Shown: positions 24,535 to 33,079 of the stretch, piece after piece
How positions within the stretch are numbered: the stretch's first letter is position 1
How the letters are laid out: each line of letters begins with the position of its first letter
From: Desmonostoc muscorum LEGE 12446
GTDB taxonomy: Bacteria > Cyanobacteriota > Cyanobacteriia > Cyanobacteriales > Nostocaceae
Direction of reading: 5' to 3'
DNA: 64,000 nucleotides
NCBI RefSeq assembly: GCF_015207005.2
Contig: NZ_JADEXS020000001.1
Location: 8,799,344 to 8,863,343 of the forward strand
Notes under the pieces: model-generated
The model's input: only the letters and a program-made list of their open reading frames with translations
Told to the model about the DNA's origin: nothing
Databases searched by the model: none
Made by a program: the position numbers and the translations under genes

Positions 24535-25554
24535 CTACCTCATATTCTGCTTTTTCTCAGCTTTGGGATCGCGAGTGGCGATCGCTGCTAGTTCTGCATC
24601 CATCAGTGTGCGTCCCGTGGCGGCGAGGTAAACATCGTCAAGACTGGGGCGAGATTGGGCGATGCCAAATATGGGTAAGCCAGCGTTATTTAGGGTTTGC
24701 TGTATCTTGATAAGAACATCATTTTGGGGTGTCACCACCAAGTTGAGAGAATTACCTTGAGCGCTGTTGATGATGACTTCTTGGACGAAGGGCAAAGATT
24801 GAAGGAGATTTTTAGCTTTTTCTGCTTCTTCAATGGGGGAAAATTCCTGAATTCGCAAGGTGATGCGATCGCCCCCTACTCGATCTTTCAATTGTGAAGG
24901 TGTGCCAACGGCTATGATAACGCCGCGATCGATTATTGCCACGCGATCGGCTAAAGCGTCAATCTCTTCTAAATAATGGCTGGTAATTACTACCGTTGTT
25001 CCAGAGGCACGTAATTTCCTCAGGAATTCCCATACCACAAAACGGCTTTCTATGTCAAGTCCTACAGTTGGCTCATCCAAGACTAAAACATCCGGTGCGT
25101 GGAGTAACCCAGCAGCTAAGTCAAGGCGCTTGCGTAAACCACCGGAGTAGGTTCCGGTTTTTTTATTGGCGTATTCTTGTAAACCGAGTAAATCCAATAC
25201 CGTTTCAATACGTTGTTTGGCTACTGCGCCTTTTAGGTGATAAAGTGCTGCTTGCAATTGCAACAGTTCTCGTCCAGTCAACACCTTATCTATAGCGACT
25301 TCCTGAGCGACATAGCCTAATTTTTGTCTTGCTACTCTCGGATTATCTAATACAGAGATACCAGATACTTCGATTTTGCCAGCATCCGGTGTGGTGAGTG
25401 TACACAAGGCACGCAAGGTAGTAGTTTTTCCAGCACCGTTGGGGCCAAGTAAACCAAAGATTTCTCCTGACTCTACCTGAAAGGAAACATCCTTAACAGC
25501 AACTACCGTGCCGTAGGACTTTTGCAAATTTTGAATTAAAACGGCGGGAGCCAT
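24535..25554 (-). CDS. ABC exporter ATP-binding protein (DrrA-like)
   Basis: 339 residues from the ATG at 25554; a TTG eight codons earlier is less likely. Walker A GPNGAGKTTT, the Q-loop, signature TYSGGLRKRLDLAAGLL, Walker B VLVLDEPTVGLD and H-loop TSHYLEE are all present. The C-terminal 100 residues (ITLRIQEFSPIEEAEKAKNL, FGIAQSRPSLDDVYLAATG) form the DUF4162-type tail of DrrA-like ATPases. It energises export with the permease downstream. Confidence 0.9.
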   Translation of the reverse strand: MAPAVLIQNLQKSYGTVVAVKDVSFQVESGEIFGLLGPNGAGKTTTLRALCTLTTPDAGKIEVSGISVLDNPRVARQKLGYVAQEVAIDKVLTGRELLQLQAALYHLKGAVAKQRIETVLDLLGLQEYANKKTGTYSGGLRKRLDLAAGLLHAPDVLVLDEPTVGLDIESRFVVWEFLRKLRASGTTVVITSHYLEEIDALADRVAIIDRGVIIAVGTPSQLKDRVGGDRITLRIQEFSPIEEAEKAKNLLQSLPFVQEVIINSAQGNSLNLVVTPQNDVLIKIQQTLNNAGLPIFGIAQSRPSLDDVYLAATGRTLMDAELAAIATRDPKAEKKQNMR

Positions 25555-25825
25555 GACAGCTTTTCCCCAACTATACAAATCTCAATAAAGTCTATCTTTA
25601 TTGTAGAAGGTAGGGACAAGGAAATAGCGCATGAGCGAAAATCTATAAACAAGTTCGCTTTATGCGCCATGCTGCCAAAAATTTCTGCTTATTTTAAGCA
25701 AGTTGTTTAATTCCGTTTGTGACGAAATATACAAAATGCGATAGCGATGAATCTTAAATTTACGTGAGTTCGATAGCTGGGGTTTGACCTGTCTCATTTT
25801 AGGAGAGGGTTGGCATAGCTTGAGT
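25555..25825. other. gap between ABC ATPase and the 41-bp array
   Basis: About 270 bases without an ORF. It must contain the promoter of the ABC ATPase gene; TTCAATAAAGTCTATCTTTATTGTAG near 25582-25607 is a partial palindrome that could be regulatory. Nothing else is recognised. Confidence 0.45.
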
Positions 25826-26116
25826 GACTGGTAAATTAGATTTAGAGGTCGAAAATTAGATTTTGCGACTGGTAAATTAAATTTAGAGGTCGGAAATTAG
25901 ATTTTGCGACTGGTAAATTAGATTTAGAGGTCGAAAATTAGATTTTGCGACTGGTAAATTAGATTTAGAGGTCGAAAATTAGATTTTGCGACTGGTAAAT
26001 TAAATTTAGAGGTCGGAAATTAGATTTTGCGACTGGTAAATTAAATTTAGAGGTCGGAAATTAGATTTTGCGACTGGTAAATTAAATTTAGAGGTCGGAA
26101 ATTAGATTTTGCGACT
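25826..26116. repeat. seven-copy 41-bp tandem repeat
   Basis: Seven full 41-bp units (25826-26112) plus four bases. The unit starts GACTGGTAAATTARATTTAG and ends GGAAATTAGATTTTGC. Copies differ at only a few sites (A/G in TTARATTT, A/G in GTCGRAAA), so the array is recent or homogenised. Each unit holds two related halves around AATTAGATTT. It ends nine bases before the stop of the decarboxylase gene. Confidence 0.92.
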
Positions 26117-26125
26117 CTTGAGTCA

Positions 26126-27604
26126 TTATTTGACTACTTTTAGGGTGCGAAAATTAGTATCAGTACAACCGCTGATAAATCCTCCCATTGCCTGGATTTG
26201 TTGCAAGTAATCAAGAATTGGTTTGGTGATGAGTTCCCCGGGCATTAATACCGGAATTCCGGGAGGGTAGGGACAGACGATTTCTGCACAAATGCGATCG
26301 CAAGTCTTTGCTAAAGGTAATGTTTCACTAGGAGCAAAAAAAGCTTCACGGGGAGACAAATACAAATTAGTACCGGATGTTTCAGCAATATCCTGCCAAA
26401 TATAGTTTTTAACAGTAGCGTTGGTTCGGCGATATTCTTTGGCAAGAGTAGTAAAACCTTGCACTAATTGTTCGATATCAGCTGCGGTATTGCCCAGACT
26501 AATAATAAAAGTAAGGTGCTGCTGGGAGGGAAATTCAGCAGTAACGGCAAATTTTTCATCTAGAATTTCATCTGCGGCAAATCCGGTTAAACCTAAATTA
26601 GAAACAGTTACAGTTAATCGCGTTTTATCTAAAGCCACAAAGCCGGGAGATCCCCCCAACCCCCCTTGAAAAGGGGGGCTTAAGACAGATAAGCCAGGAA
26701 GTTGGCTGATTTTAGTTCTGGCTTCTTGGGCAAGTTGCAAAGTACGAGACATCAGCATTTTGCCGTGGAGTGCCATTTGCTGACGCGCTGCATCTAGAGA
26801 AGCTAAAAGTATATAACTAGGACTGGTAGACTGTAACAGCTGCAAAGCTTTACTAATGCGATCGCTATCTATCCTGTTACCTTGAATATGCAACATCGAT
26901 GCCTGTGTCATGGCACCGAGTACTTTGTGGATGGATTGTACAGTTAAATCGGCACCTGCGGCTAAAGCTGAAATGGGTAATTCTGGATGAAAGCTAAAGT
27001 GTGCGCCGTGTGCCTCATCTACGAGTAGAGGAATATTATATTGATGTGTAATATTGGCGATCGCCTTTAAATCTCCGCAAACACCGTAATATGTCGGGTA
27101 GACTGTCAACACTGCTTTGGCGTCGGGATGTTGTTGGAGTGCAGATTCTACAGCAGTGGGTGTAATGCTATGGGCAATATCTAAAACTGAATCGTATTCA
27201 GGATTGAGAAAAACTGGTACGGCACCGGAGAGAATTAAACCAGCGATCGCAGAAGAATGCACATTTCGAGGCAAAATTATTTTACCTCCTGTGCCACAAG
27301 TAGCGAGAATTGCCGCCTCAACTCCACAGGTAGAACCATTAACAAGAAACCATGTTTGCGAAGCGCCAAATGCTTCGGCTGCTAATTGTTGTGCTTGTTG
27401 AATTACCCCTTGGGGTGCAAAAAGATTATCTAAATTTCCTAATTCGGTTAAGTCAGCGCCAAAGACAGCTTTACCAAGTAAATCGGCTAGAGGTTGAGAG
27501 ATACCCTTGCCTTGTTTGTGTCCTGGGGTGTAAAAAGAAGCATGGGAGCGTGTTGCATTGGCTTTTAAAGCGTCTAATAGGGGTGTTTGGTTTTGATCGA
27601 GCAT
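26126..27604 (-). CDS. Orn/Lys/Arg decarboxylase family protein (PLP-dependent)
   Basis: 492 residues, fold-type I PLP enzyme. ASFYTPGHKQGKG and AFGADLTELGNLDNL open it, LLVDEAHGAHFSFHPELP carries the PLP-binding Asp, and VQSIHKVLGAMTQAS holds the Schiff-base Lys. CPYPPGIPVLMPGE is the family's C-terminal motif. Members decarboxylate arginine, lysine or ornithine; in cyanobacteria an arginine decarboxylase role in polyamine synthesis is common, but specificity cannot be read. About residues 308-320 (LSPPFQGGLGGSP) are encoded by a dispersed palindromic repeat. Confidence 0.88.
   Translation of the reverse strand: MLDQNQTPLLDALKANATRSHASFYTPGHKQGKGISQPLADLLGKAVFGADLTELGNLDNLFAPQGVIQQAQQLAAEAFGASQTWFLVNGSTCGVEAAILATCGTGGKIILPRNVHSSAIAGLILSGAVPVFLNPEYDSVLDIAHSITPTAVESALQQHPDAKAVLTVYPTYYGVCGDLKAIANITHQYNIPLLVDEAHGAHFSFHPELPISALAAGADLTVQSIHKVLGAMTQASMLHIQGNRIDSDRISKALQLLQSTSPSYILLASLDAARQQMALHGKMLMSRTLQLAQEARTKISQLPGLSVLSPPFQGGLGGSPGFVALDKTRLTVTVSNLGLTGFAADEILDEKFAVTAEFPSQQHLTFIISLGNTAADIEQLVQGFTTLAKEYRRTNATVKNYIWQDIAETSGTNLYLSPREAFFAPSETLPLAKTCDRICAEIVCPYPPGIPVLMPGELITKPILDYLQQIQAMGGFISGCTDTNFRTLKVVK
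26650..26686. repeat. palindromic repeat inside the decarboxylase coding sequence
   Basis: The core CCCCCCTTGAAAAGGGGGG (26660-26678) lies in frame and is translated as SPPFQGG. The adjoining CCCCCCAA gives GLGGS. The same CCCCCCTT...AAGGGGGG type occurs in the intergenic stretch at 27693-27780. It adds residues without breaking the frame. Confidence 0.75.
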
Positions 27605-27692
27605 TTTTGAAAAAACGAACCGTCAATGATAAAATTTCAAGTCTCTTAGAGGTTGTTTGAAAAGTGGTTGACTGTGATTTTAGTTGTGTTTT

Positions 27693-27783
27693 TACCCCCC
27701 TTAATCCCCCCTTATAAAGGGGGGAAACAAGAAAAATCCGGTTCCCTCCCCTTTATAAGGGGAGGGTTAGGGAGGGGTAAAAA
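27693..27783. repeat. palindromic CCCCCCTTATAAAGGGGGG-type repeat
   Basis: Two inverted halves: TTACCCCCCTTAATCCCCCC and GGGTTAGGGAGGGGTAAAAA, each with a local hairpin (CCCCCCTTATAAAGGGGGG at about 27705-27724). It lies between the decarboxylase and the DUF6883-like gene. Confidence 0.65.
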
Positions 27784-27840
27784 ATATTTGACACATCAAT
27801 AATGACTTTTCAAACATCCTCTTAGGGCATATTCATAACA

Positions 27841-28185
27841 ATGAAATTACCCAACGGTGAGCAAGCAGAAATTTCTATGCAAAAGCTAATAGGTTATTGT
27901 CTAAACCCAGAACATCCGAGTGAGAAACATAAAGCTAGAGTTTTCGCATCAATTCTAGGAATCACGCTAGAAAATGCCGATGTTTTGCGCGAACTTATTC
28001 AAACAGCAGCAGTTACAGGTGAAGTTGTTCAGCAAAGTACTACACAATTTGGTCAACAGTTTAAGGTAGATTCGATAGTACCTGATACAGACGGAATCAG
28101 GCTGCGGACAATCTGGGAAACTACCGCTAATAATCCCTATCCACGTTTGATTACTGCATTTGTGAAGTTAAATGAAAAAAATTAA
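27841..28185 (+). CDS. DUF6883-like small protein (toxin-like partner)
   Basis: 114 residues. MQKLIGYCLNPEHPSEKHKARVFASILGI and the end NPYPRLITAFVKL match what I recall as DUF6883, a domain found alone or at the C-terminus of polymorphic-toxin-like proteins. It overlaps the next gene by 14 bp in another frame, as in toxin-antitoxin or toxin-immunity pairs. The family name is recollection and the toxin role an inference. ATG at 27841. Confidence 0.68.
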   Translation: MKLPNGEQAEISMQKLIGYCLNPEHPSEKHKARVFASILGITLENADVLRELIQTAAVTGEVVQQSTTQFGQQFKVDSIVPDTDGIRLRTIWETTANNPYPRLITAFVKLNEKN

Positions 28186-28432
28186 ACTTTTGGATACTAT
28201 TGCTACACTCAAACCGATTCCTATTGAGAGATTAGAACTAGTAGAAGAAGATTATACTTCTATCGAAAGCTTACCAAGTGGGCAAGTTGGAACAATTGTA
28301 GAAGTGTATGAGCAAGAAGAGGAATATCATTATTTAGTCGAGTTTGCTGATACCCAAGGCTGTGAATATGCAATGGCGACTTTGAGAGCAGATGAAATCT
28401 TAGTTTTACATTATGATTTAGCAATTGCTTAA
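28172..28432 (+). CDS. DUF4926-like small protein (partner of the DUF6883-like protein)
   Basis: 86 residues. KLLDTIATLKPIPIERLEL, SGQVGTIVEVYEQEEEYHYL and EFADTQGCEYAMATL look like the small SH3-like DUF4926 domain, which is often encoded next to DUF6883 genes. Acidic overall. It starts inside the upstream gene with a 14-bp overlap, implying translational coupling. As the second gene of a pair it may be an immunity or antitoxin partner, but no experiment is known to me. Confidence 0.68.
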   Translation: MKKIKLLDTIATLKPIPIERLELVEEDYTSIESLPSGQVGTIVEVYEQEEEYHYLVEFADTQGCEYAMATLRADEILVLHYDLAIA

Positions 28433-28578
28433 GTTTTTACTTTAGGGTTTATATGTGAATTAAGGTGCGATCGCATCTATTATCCACCTAATTAACAAAT
28501 TATTTATCATAATAAAATCAATACACCTAGTAGGGTGTGTTATGCCGAAGGCTAACGCACCATCCTAAGTTTAAATAA
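28433..28578. repeat. short gap with a cyanobacterial dispersed repeat
   Basis: At about 28531-28565 the sequence GTAGGGTGTGTTATGCCG followed by AAGGCTAACGCACC is a common cyanobacterial dispersed repeat, imperfectly palindromic. It separates the convergent DUF pair and the NTPase cluster. Confidence 0.55.
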
Positions 28579-31398
28579 TTAGCTTTTGACTGCACGCTCT
28601 CTCACCCATTGTTTTAACAGAGGAATTTCAAAATCATATCCTCCATTGATTTCTTGTAAAATATGATAACGCAACAATCGGGTTAATACCTTCTCAGCAA
28701 TTTCAGTAGTTATAGGTAATAAAATATCTGTTCTGGCAACTTGTAATAATAATTCTTGACCAATTACCATTTCTTCTGGTGTAGTTCCTGTAAATTCTGT
28801 CCAAATATTTGTAAAATAAGGCTGACCGGAAATAAATGCGTCATTAATAGAAGCTTGCAAGAGTTCAGCATTAATCAAATCAGTATGGTTAAAGTTAGCT
28901 TGATTCACCATTGATGCCCCCAATAATTGTAGGCAGTAAGGGTGACAATTGGTAAGTTTTAATACTTCTTCTACAATCCCTGAATCGTAACGCAGTGCAA
29001 AATCTGGATCTGGATTAAGGAGTAATTCCTCGGCTTCGTTAGGTTCAAGATAAAGCATTTCTATTGGGACAACGCTGATAAAATAGCTACTCCAATTCGG
29101 GCCTAATTCCTCTAAAGTTTGCACGCCAGAAAAGAGAAAACCGAGTTGTTTATAATGTTGAATTAAGTGGCGCAGTTGGTCAAACAAACGTAAAGTTATC
29201 TGTCCGTTCTGGATGGCGGTACCGATTTTTTCAAATTCATCAAGGTTGAGAAGGATGCGCCGTTCTCCGATTTGGGCAAGTGCTTCATCTAACCAATCTT
29301 CTAAAGTGGTATAGGGACTAGCTTGAAAATCGGTGCGTTTAGGAATGTTTGGTAATTGAACGCCTTGACTTTTGCAGTCTTTATGAATTGCACGGACTAA
29401 GCCAAAGCAAAAGTCAGATTCGCTGGTGGTAATGGCGGAACTTTGCATATCCACAAATACGGGGAGAATATCACTGGGAAGCAGGCGGGGAAAGTTATAC
29501 AAAAAGGAAGTTTTACCACAGCGACGGGGGCTATGCAGCACAAGGGTAGGTCGGTCACGGTCTAAAACTCTACGGACAACTTCATTGGCAAATCTCTGAC
29601 GACCTTTAAACAAGTTTTTTTGGTCAAGTCGCACCGGATTTCCATATTGGAACGGGTTGATTAGTTCGTCTTGAGAGAGTTTGCGTTGTTCATTTTGTTC
29701 CAGTTCAATAACCCTTTGCCAATGTTCTAGTACAGGTGTCCAGCGTTTAATAGCTTTGCCTTTAAGTCCGAGAGAGGGTAATTGGGATTGTAATCGAACA
29801 ACATTGTTATTGACTCGTTCTAATCCTCGTTTTCGTAGGTGTACATTTTCATTTTCAAGTGCAGATTGAATATCTTGAATAATAGTTTTTAAGCGAGGAA
29901 GAAGGATAGAAAGTTCAGGTTTAACCTTTGGTAAAGGTGTTTCTGGGGTGGGGGTATCGCTGTCAGAATCGAGGTGATAGAAGGGGGAAATCAGGAAGGC
30001 TAATATAGGATGGTCTGAGTTGGCAGTAAAGATTAGTTTTGGAATAGTTTGAATTTCCGTGAGTTGGTCGGCGACAATTTGTGGTAAGGCATTTTGCAGG
30101 GTTATTTGAAATCCTGGTAAGGAAAAAGTTTGGATATATCTAAAGATTATTAAGGCTTGTTCAGGTCTTTCACGAAATTCAGAAACAAGAAGTTGAGCAT
30201 GATTAGGTAAAGGTATCCACAGGAGTTCGCTAGTGTAAGGAGGTAATTGAAAAAGTATTTTTGCTGTTTGGGGACATAACCACCTAACTGTTGAATCTGA
30301 AAATCTGAAAAATTTTAGTAAATAATGAGTAAATAATGTATAAGAACTACCTAAAGAGATAAAGCTATAATCAGGAAATATTCTGTAATAGCTGACTAAG
30401 GTTACAGGGATAATTAATGCTGAAAGCCATCCTAAATTTTGGGCAGAAAGAGCTATTAAAATCACTGTAGTGATGATAAAAACTCTATTGTCTTTTACTG
30501 GTGCAAGAGCAAAAGCGATTAAACTTGCAACAATCAAAAACCAAATAAGCGGTAAAGTAGCAACTCCCGCCACTCCTCCCGCCACTCCTCCCGCCACTCC
30601 TCCCGCCAGTCCGACCGCCACTGCGACCGCCACTGCAACCACCACTCCTCCCGCCACTGCGACCGCCACTCCGACCACCACTGCGACCGCCACTCCGACC
30701 GCCACTCCGACCGCCACTCTGACCGCCACTCCGACCGCATTCTCACTATTTGTCATATTTTCATTTTCTCTTAGTACAAATAGGAGAAAGTTTGTCATTC
30801 CACTTACTAACAACAGAAACAACCAGTTTTCAGTTGCTAACCACGCTCCTAACATCACACTGATTGTTCCTGCCACCACCATCAGATTACGAGCAAGGGA
30901 AAGATGTTCTTTTTTTAAGAGTTGCAATATTAACCAAACAGTTAATGATATAGATACTCCAAAAACTGTAAGACCTATCCCTATTTGAGGTAAAGGAGGT
31001 AAAACTTTAATAGCTTGTATTAAGCCCTTTAACCAGCTATCAGGCTGATTTAATACAACTATCAACCACAACGAGGGGATAACTAATCCTAAAGGTAAAA
31101 ATAAAACTCCTGTCGTATAAGCAATTAACATTACACAAGGTAACTGTAACCAATCCAACAATTGATTACGCTCAATTAGTCTTAAAATAGGAGGGATGTT
31201 AAAAATAAATAATAGTAATAAATACTGACTAATAACTCGTAAGTTTCCTAACAATAAAATATTAAAAAAAATTGTATCTTGCCTGCGTCCATCTTTTTCT
31301 TCTTGAGGCAACCATTCATTTATTCGTTGTTGAAGCCTTGAAGGACAATACATTGCCCACCAAAATAGTTCCCAAGTTTCTCGTAAAAACAGTAACAT
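28579..31398 (-). CDS. multi-pass membrane protein fused to a STAND-like ATPase
   Basis: 939 residues. Residues about 40-400 are mostly hydrophobic and likely span the membrane many times. Residues 221-280 are a tetrad repeat of the GVAV/GVAG type. From about 575 there is NPFQYGNPVRLDQKNLFKGR, then Walker A HSPRRCGKTSF (near 620) and Walker B RILLNLDEFEK (near 718). The C-terminus resembles a winged-helix arm (ITTEIAEKVLTRLLRYHILQ). The same NPFxYGxPV lead-in occurs in the neighbouring trypsin-ATPase, 37 bp upstream. It is probably the membrane-acting member of a conflict-type NTPase system; that role is inferred. Confidence 0.75.
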   Translation of the reverse strand: MLLFLRETWELFWWAMYCPSRLQQRINEWLPQEEKDGRRQDTIFFNILLLGNLRVISQYLLLLFIFNIPPILRLIERNQLLDWLQLPCVMLIAYTTGVLFLPLGLVIPSLWLIVVLNQPDSWLKGLIQAIKVLPPLPQIGIGLTVFGVSISLTVWLILQLLKKEHLSLARNLMVVAGTISVMLGAWLATENWLFLLLVSGMTNFLLFVLRENENMTNSENAVGVAVRVAVGVAVGVAVAVVVGVAVAVAGGVVVAVAVAVAVGLAGGVAGGVAGGVAGVATLPLIWFLIVASLIAFALAPVKDNRVFIITTVILIALSAQNLGWLSALIIPVTLVSYYRIFPDYSFISLGSSYTLFTHYLLKFFRFSDSTVRWLCPQTAKILFQLPPYTSELLWIPLPNHAQLLVSEFRERPEQALIIFRYIQTFSLPGFQITLQNALPQIVADQLTEIQTIPKLIFTANSDHPILAFLISPFYHLDSDSDTPTPETPLPKVKPELSILLPRLKTIIQDIQSALENENVHLRKRGLERVNNNVVRLQSQLPSLGLKGKAIKRWTPVLEHWQRVIELEQNEQRKLSQDELINPFQYGNPVRLDQKNLFKGRQRFANEVVRRVLDRDRPTLVLHSPRRCGKTSFLYNFPRLLPSDILPVFVDMQSSAITTSESDFCFGLVRAIHKDCKSQGVQLPNIPKRTDFQASPYTTLEDWLDEALAQIGERRILLNLDEFEKIGTAIQNGQITLRLFDQLRHLIQHYKQLGFLFSGVQTLEELGPNWSSYFISVVPIEMLYLEPNEAEELLLNPDPDFALRYDSGIVEEVLKLTNCHPYCLQLLGASMVNQANFNHTDLINAELLQASINDAFISGQPYFTNIWTEFTGTTPEEMVIGQELLLQVARTDILLPITTEIAEKVLTRLLRYHILQEINGGYDFEIPLLKQWVRERAVKS
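30558..30740 (-). repeat. 12-bp tandem repeat inside the membrane-ATPase gene
   Basis: About 14 units of a 12-bp repeat, read on the plus strand as CCGCCACTCCGA with variants CCGCCACTGCGA and CCGCCACTCCTC. It encodes GVAV/GVAG tetrads and is in frame throughout, so unit gain or loss would lengthen or shorten a hydrophobic segment by four residues. Confidence 0.88.
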
Positions 31399-31435
31399 TT
31401 TTTATATCTAATGTTTGAATTTTTGGCTTATTGCT

Positions 31436-33019
31436 TTATCTTTGACCTTTCACAAACTCTGCAAACACACTGCTAAATAAACCCCCATTCTTCCGTAATA
31501 ACCCATGACGCTGAAGCCTATCTACAATTGCCAGATTGGGAATAGCTAAGTTACCCTCTCCCAACTCATAACGCAATGCTAAACGTTCAACTTCGGTTAA
31601 ATCTTTCCAAAGTTCTTCAAAACGAGGCTTTGCTTGAAAATTAAACTCATTTTTAGCTATTTCTTGATTCCTATTTTGCCACAACATCGCCCCCGCCATC
31701 TGCACATAATAGGGCAACCCTCCTGCTAACTCATCCACCCATTGTAATACCGCAGAATTAGGCAGAAATTCTTTTTGTCCTTTCTGGATGATGTTTTGCC
31801 AAGCTTCCTCCTCTAATGCCCCTAAAATAGTCGTACTGAAAATATTGGCAAAGGGAGAACCGAGACTCAAAGTTTCGTAAACTTCATTCAGAGGGCGTTT
31901 GCTGGCAATTACCATTGTTAATAAACCCGCAGAAGCTTTAGAACGCCAATCTTCTCCCCAATCCTGAAACAATTCCAACCTATCTTTTTTACTAGCAATG
32001 GCTTCAAACTCATCCAATAAAATAATTAAACGATACCCATGATCTACTAAAAACTGTAAGCCATCTTCTACTGCAAAGCCATCTTCATTATCTTCCTTTA
32101 ACCAAGGATAATTCCCTGTTAGTTTGTGAATCCCTCGCCTTAAGCCTTCAATAATCCCCTCTGGAGTATGAAAATTCTTACTCGTTAAATCTAAGAAAAC
32201 AACCAAAGGCTTTTGTTCTGGCGAACAAAATTCGCTGATTCTTTCTTTGATATATCGCAATAGAGAGGTTTTTCCATTGCGCCGCAATCCTACCAAATTG
32301 ACACATTGAGGACTAATCGCACCAATGCGGTTTTTAATCTCTAAAATCTCTTTTCTCCGCCCGTAAAAACGTTGTGGAGGAACAGGAAGACCATATTCAA
32401 ATGGATTATCACCTTTGGACTTTTGCTGATGAAATTGTTTATTAAATAACGAAATTTCGGGAAAGTGTTTCACAATCATTTGAGCCGAAACTGCCCGGCC
32501 ACCTAAATCGTTACCCTCATCACGGGAAAGATGCACAATTCCACAAACTTTACCTGTTAGTAAATTTAGTAAAGGCGAACCGCTAAACCCTGAGATAACT
32601 TGCCCTTGCTTTAACTTATAGAGAATAATATCCTGTTTAAAACTTATTCCTTCATATTTAAAACTTGCTGAATCTCCCAGCGAATAATCAACTTCGCTAT
32701 TCTTGGGATAACCGAAAATATATAAATCATCGTTGGTTTTCGGTTCTGTGTTATCCAATTCAACACAGGGATGATGCAAACAATCCTCGTCCAGTTGTAA
32801 AAGGGCTAAATCAAGGGGATATTTGTATAATTGGGTAACTTTAGCTGTGTAATTCTGGTTTCCTGCTTTCCAGAATACTTGCACAGGGTTATCTTTCGCA
32901 GATTCGACCACGTGGGCGCAGGTGAGAATCCAATTCGGTGCAACAAAAAAACCTGTTCCCTGACTACTGGCAACATTTAAACGCACTGTACAGCGTTGTA
33001 AATCCTTGTCGTTACCCAT
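31436..33019 (-). CDS. trypsin-like protease fused to a STAND-like ATPase
   Basis: 527 residues. Residues 1-190 are a trypsin-like domain with a complete triad: His36 (LTCAHVV), Asp70 (YPLDLALLQL) and Ser146 (SGFSGSPLL). After NPFEYGLPVPPQRFYGRR (205-222) comes an ATPase: Walker A GLRRNGKT (244-251), Walker B LIILLDEFEA (Asp336-Glu337) and a sensor-like VIASKRP. The C-terminus is a winged-helix-like region. There is no signal peptide, so the protease should be cytoplasmic. It lies 60 bp after a Trypco1-like gene and 37 bp before the membrane-ATPase gene; this layout fits NTPase conflict systems. Confidence 0.85.
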   Translation of the reverse strand: MGNDKDLQRCTVRLNVASSQGTGFFVAPNWILTCAHVVESAKDNPVQVFWKAGNQNYTAKVTQLYKYPLDLALLQLDEDCLHHPCVELDNTEPKTNDDLYIFGYPKNSEVDYSLGDSASFKYEGISFKQDIILYKLKQGQVISGFSGSPLLNLLTGKVCGIVHLSRDEGNDLGGRAVSAQMIVKHFPEISLFNKQFHQQKSKGDNPFEYGLPVPPQRFYGRRKEILEIKNRIGAISPQCVNLVGLRRNGKTSLLRYIKERISEFCSPEQKPLVVFLDLTSKNFHTPEGIIEGLRRGIHKLTGNYPWLKEDNEDGFAVEDGLQFLVDHGYRLIILLDEFEAIASKKDRLELFQDWGEDWRSKASAGLLTMVIASKRPLNEVYETLSLGSPFANIFSTTILGALEEEAWQNIIQKGQKEFLPNSAVLQWVDELAGGLPYYVQMAGAMLWQNRNQEIAKNEFNFQAKPRFEELWKDLTEVERLALRYELGEGNLAIPNLAIVDRLQRHGLLRKNGGLFSSVFAEFVKGQR

Positions 33020-33079
33020 TAATTGCTCTCACGCAGCATCTTTGTAAAAAGATTACCACAAGTGTAAGACAATCAACTG

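Noticed and set aside
25826..26116. CRISPR array
   Set aside because: The 41-bp units are contiguous with no unique spacers and no cas genes are present.
30470..30988. 172-aa plus-strand ORF rich in Thr, Ala and Pro
   Set aside because: It is the antisense of the 12-bp repeat in the membrane-ATPase gene, whose frame has the Walker motifs and hydrophobic pattern.
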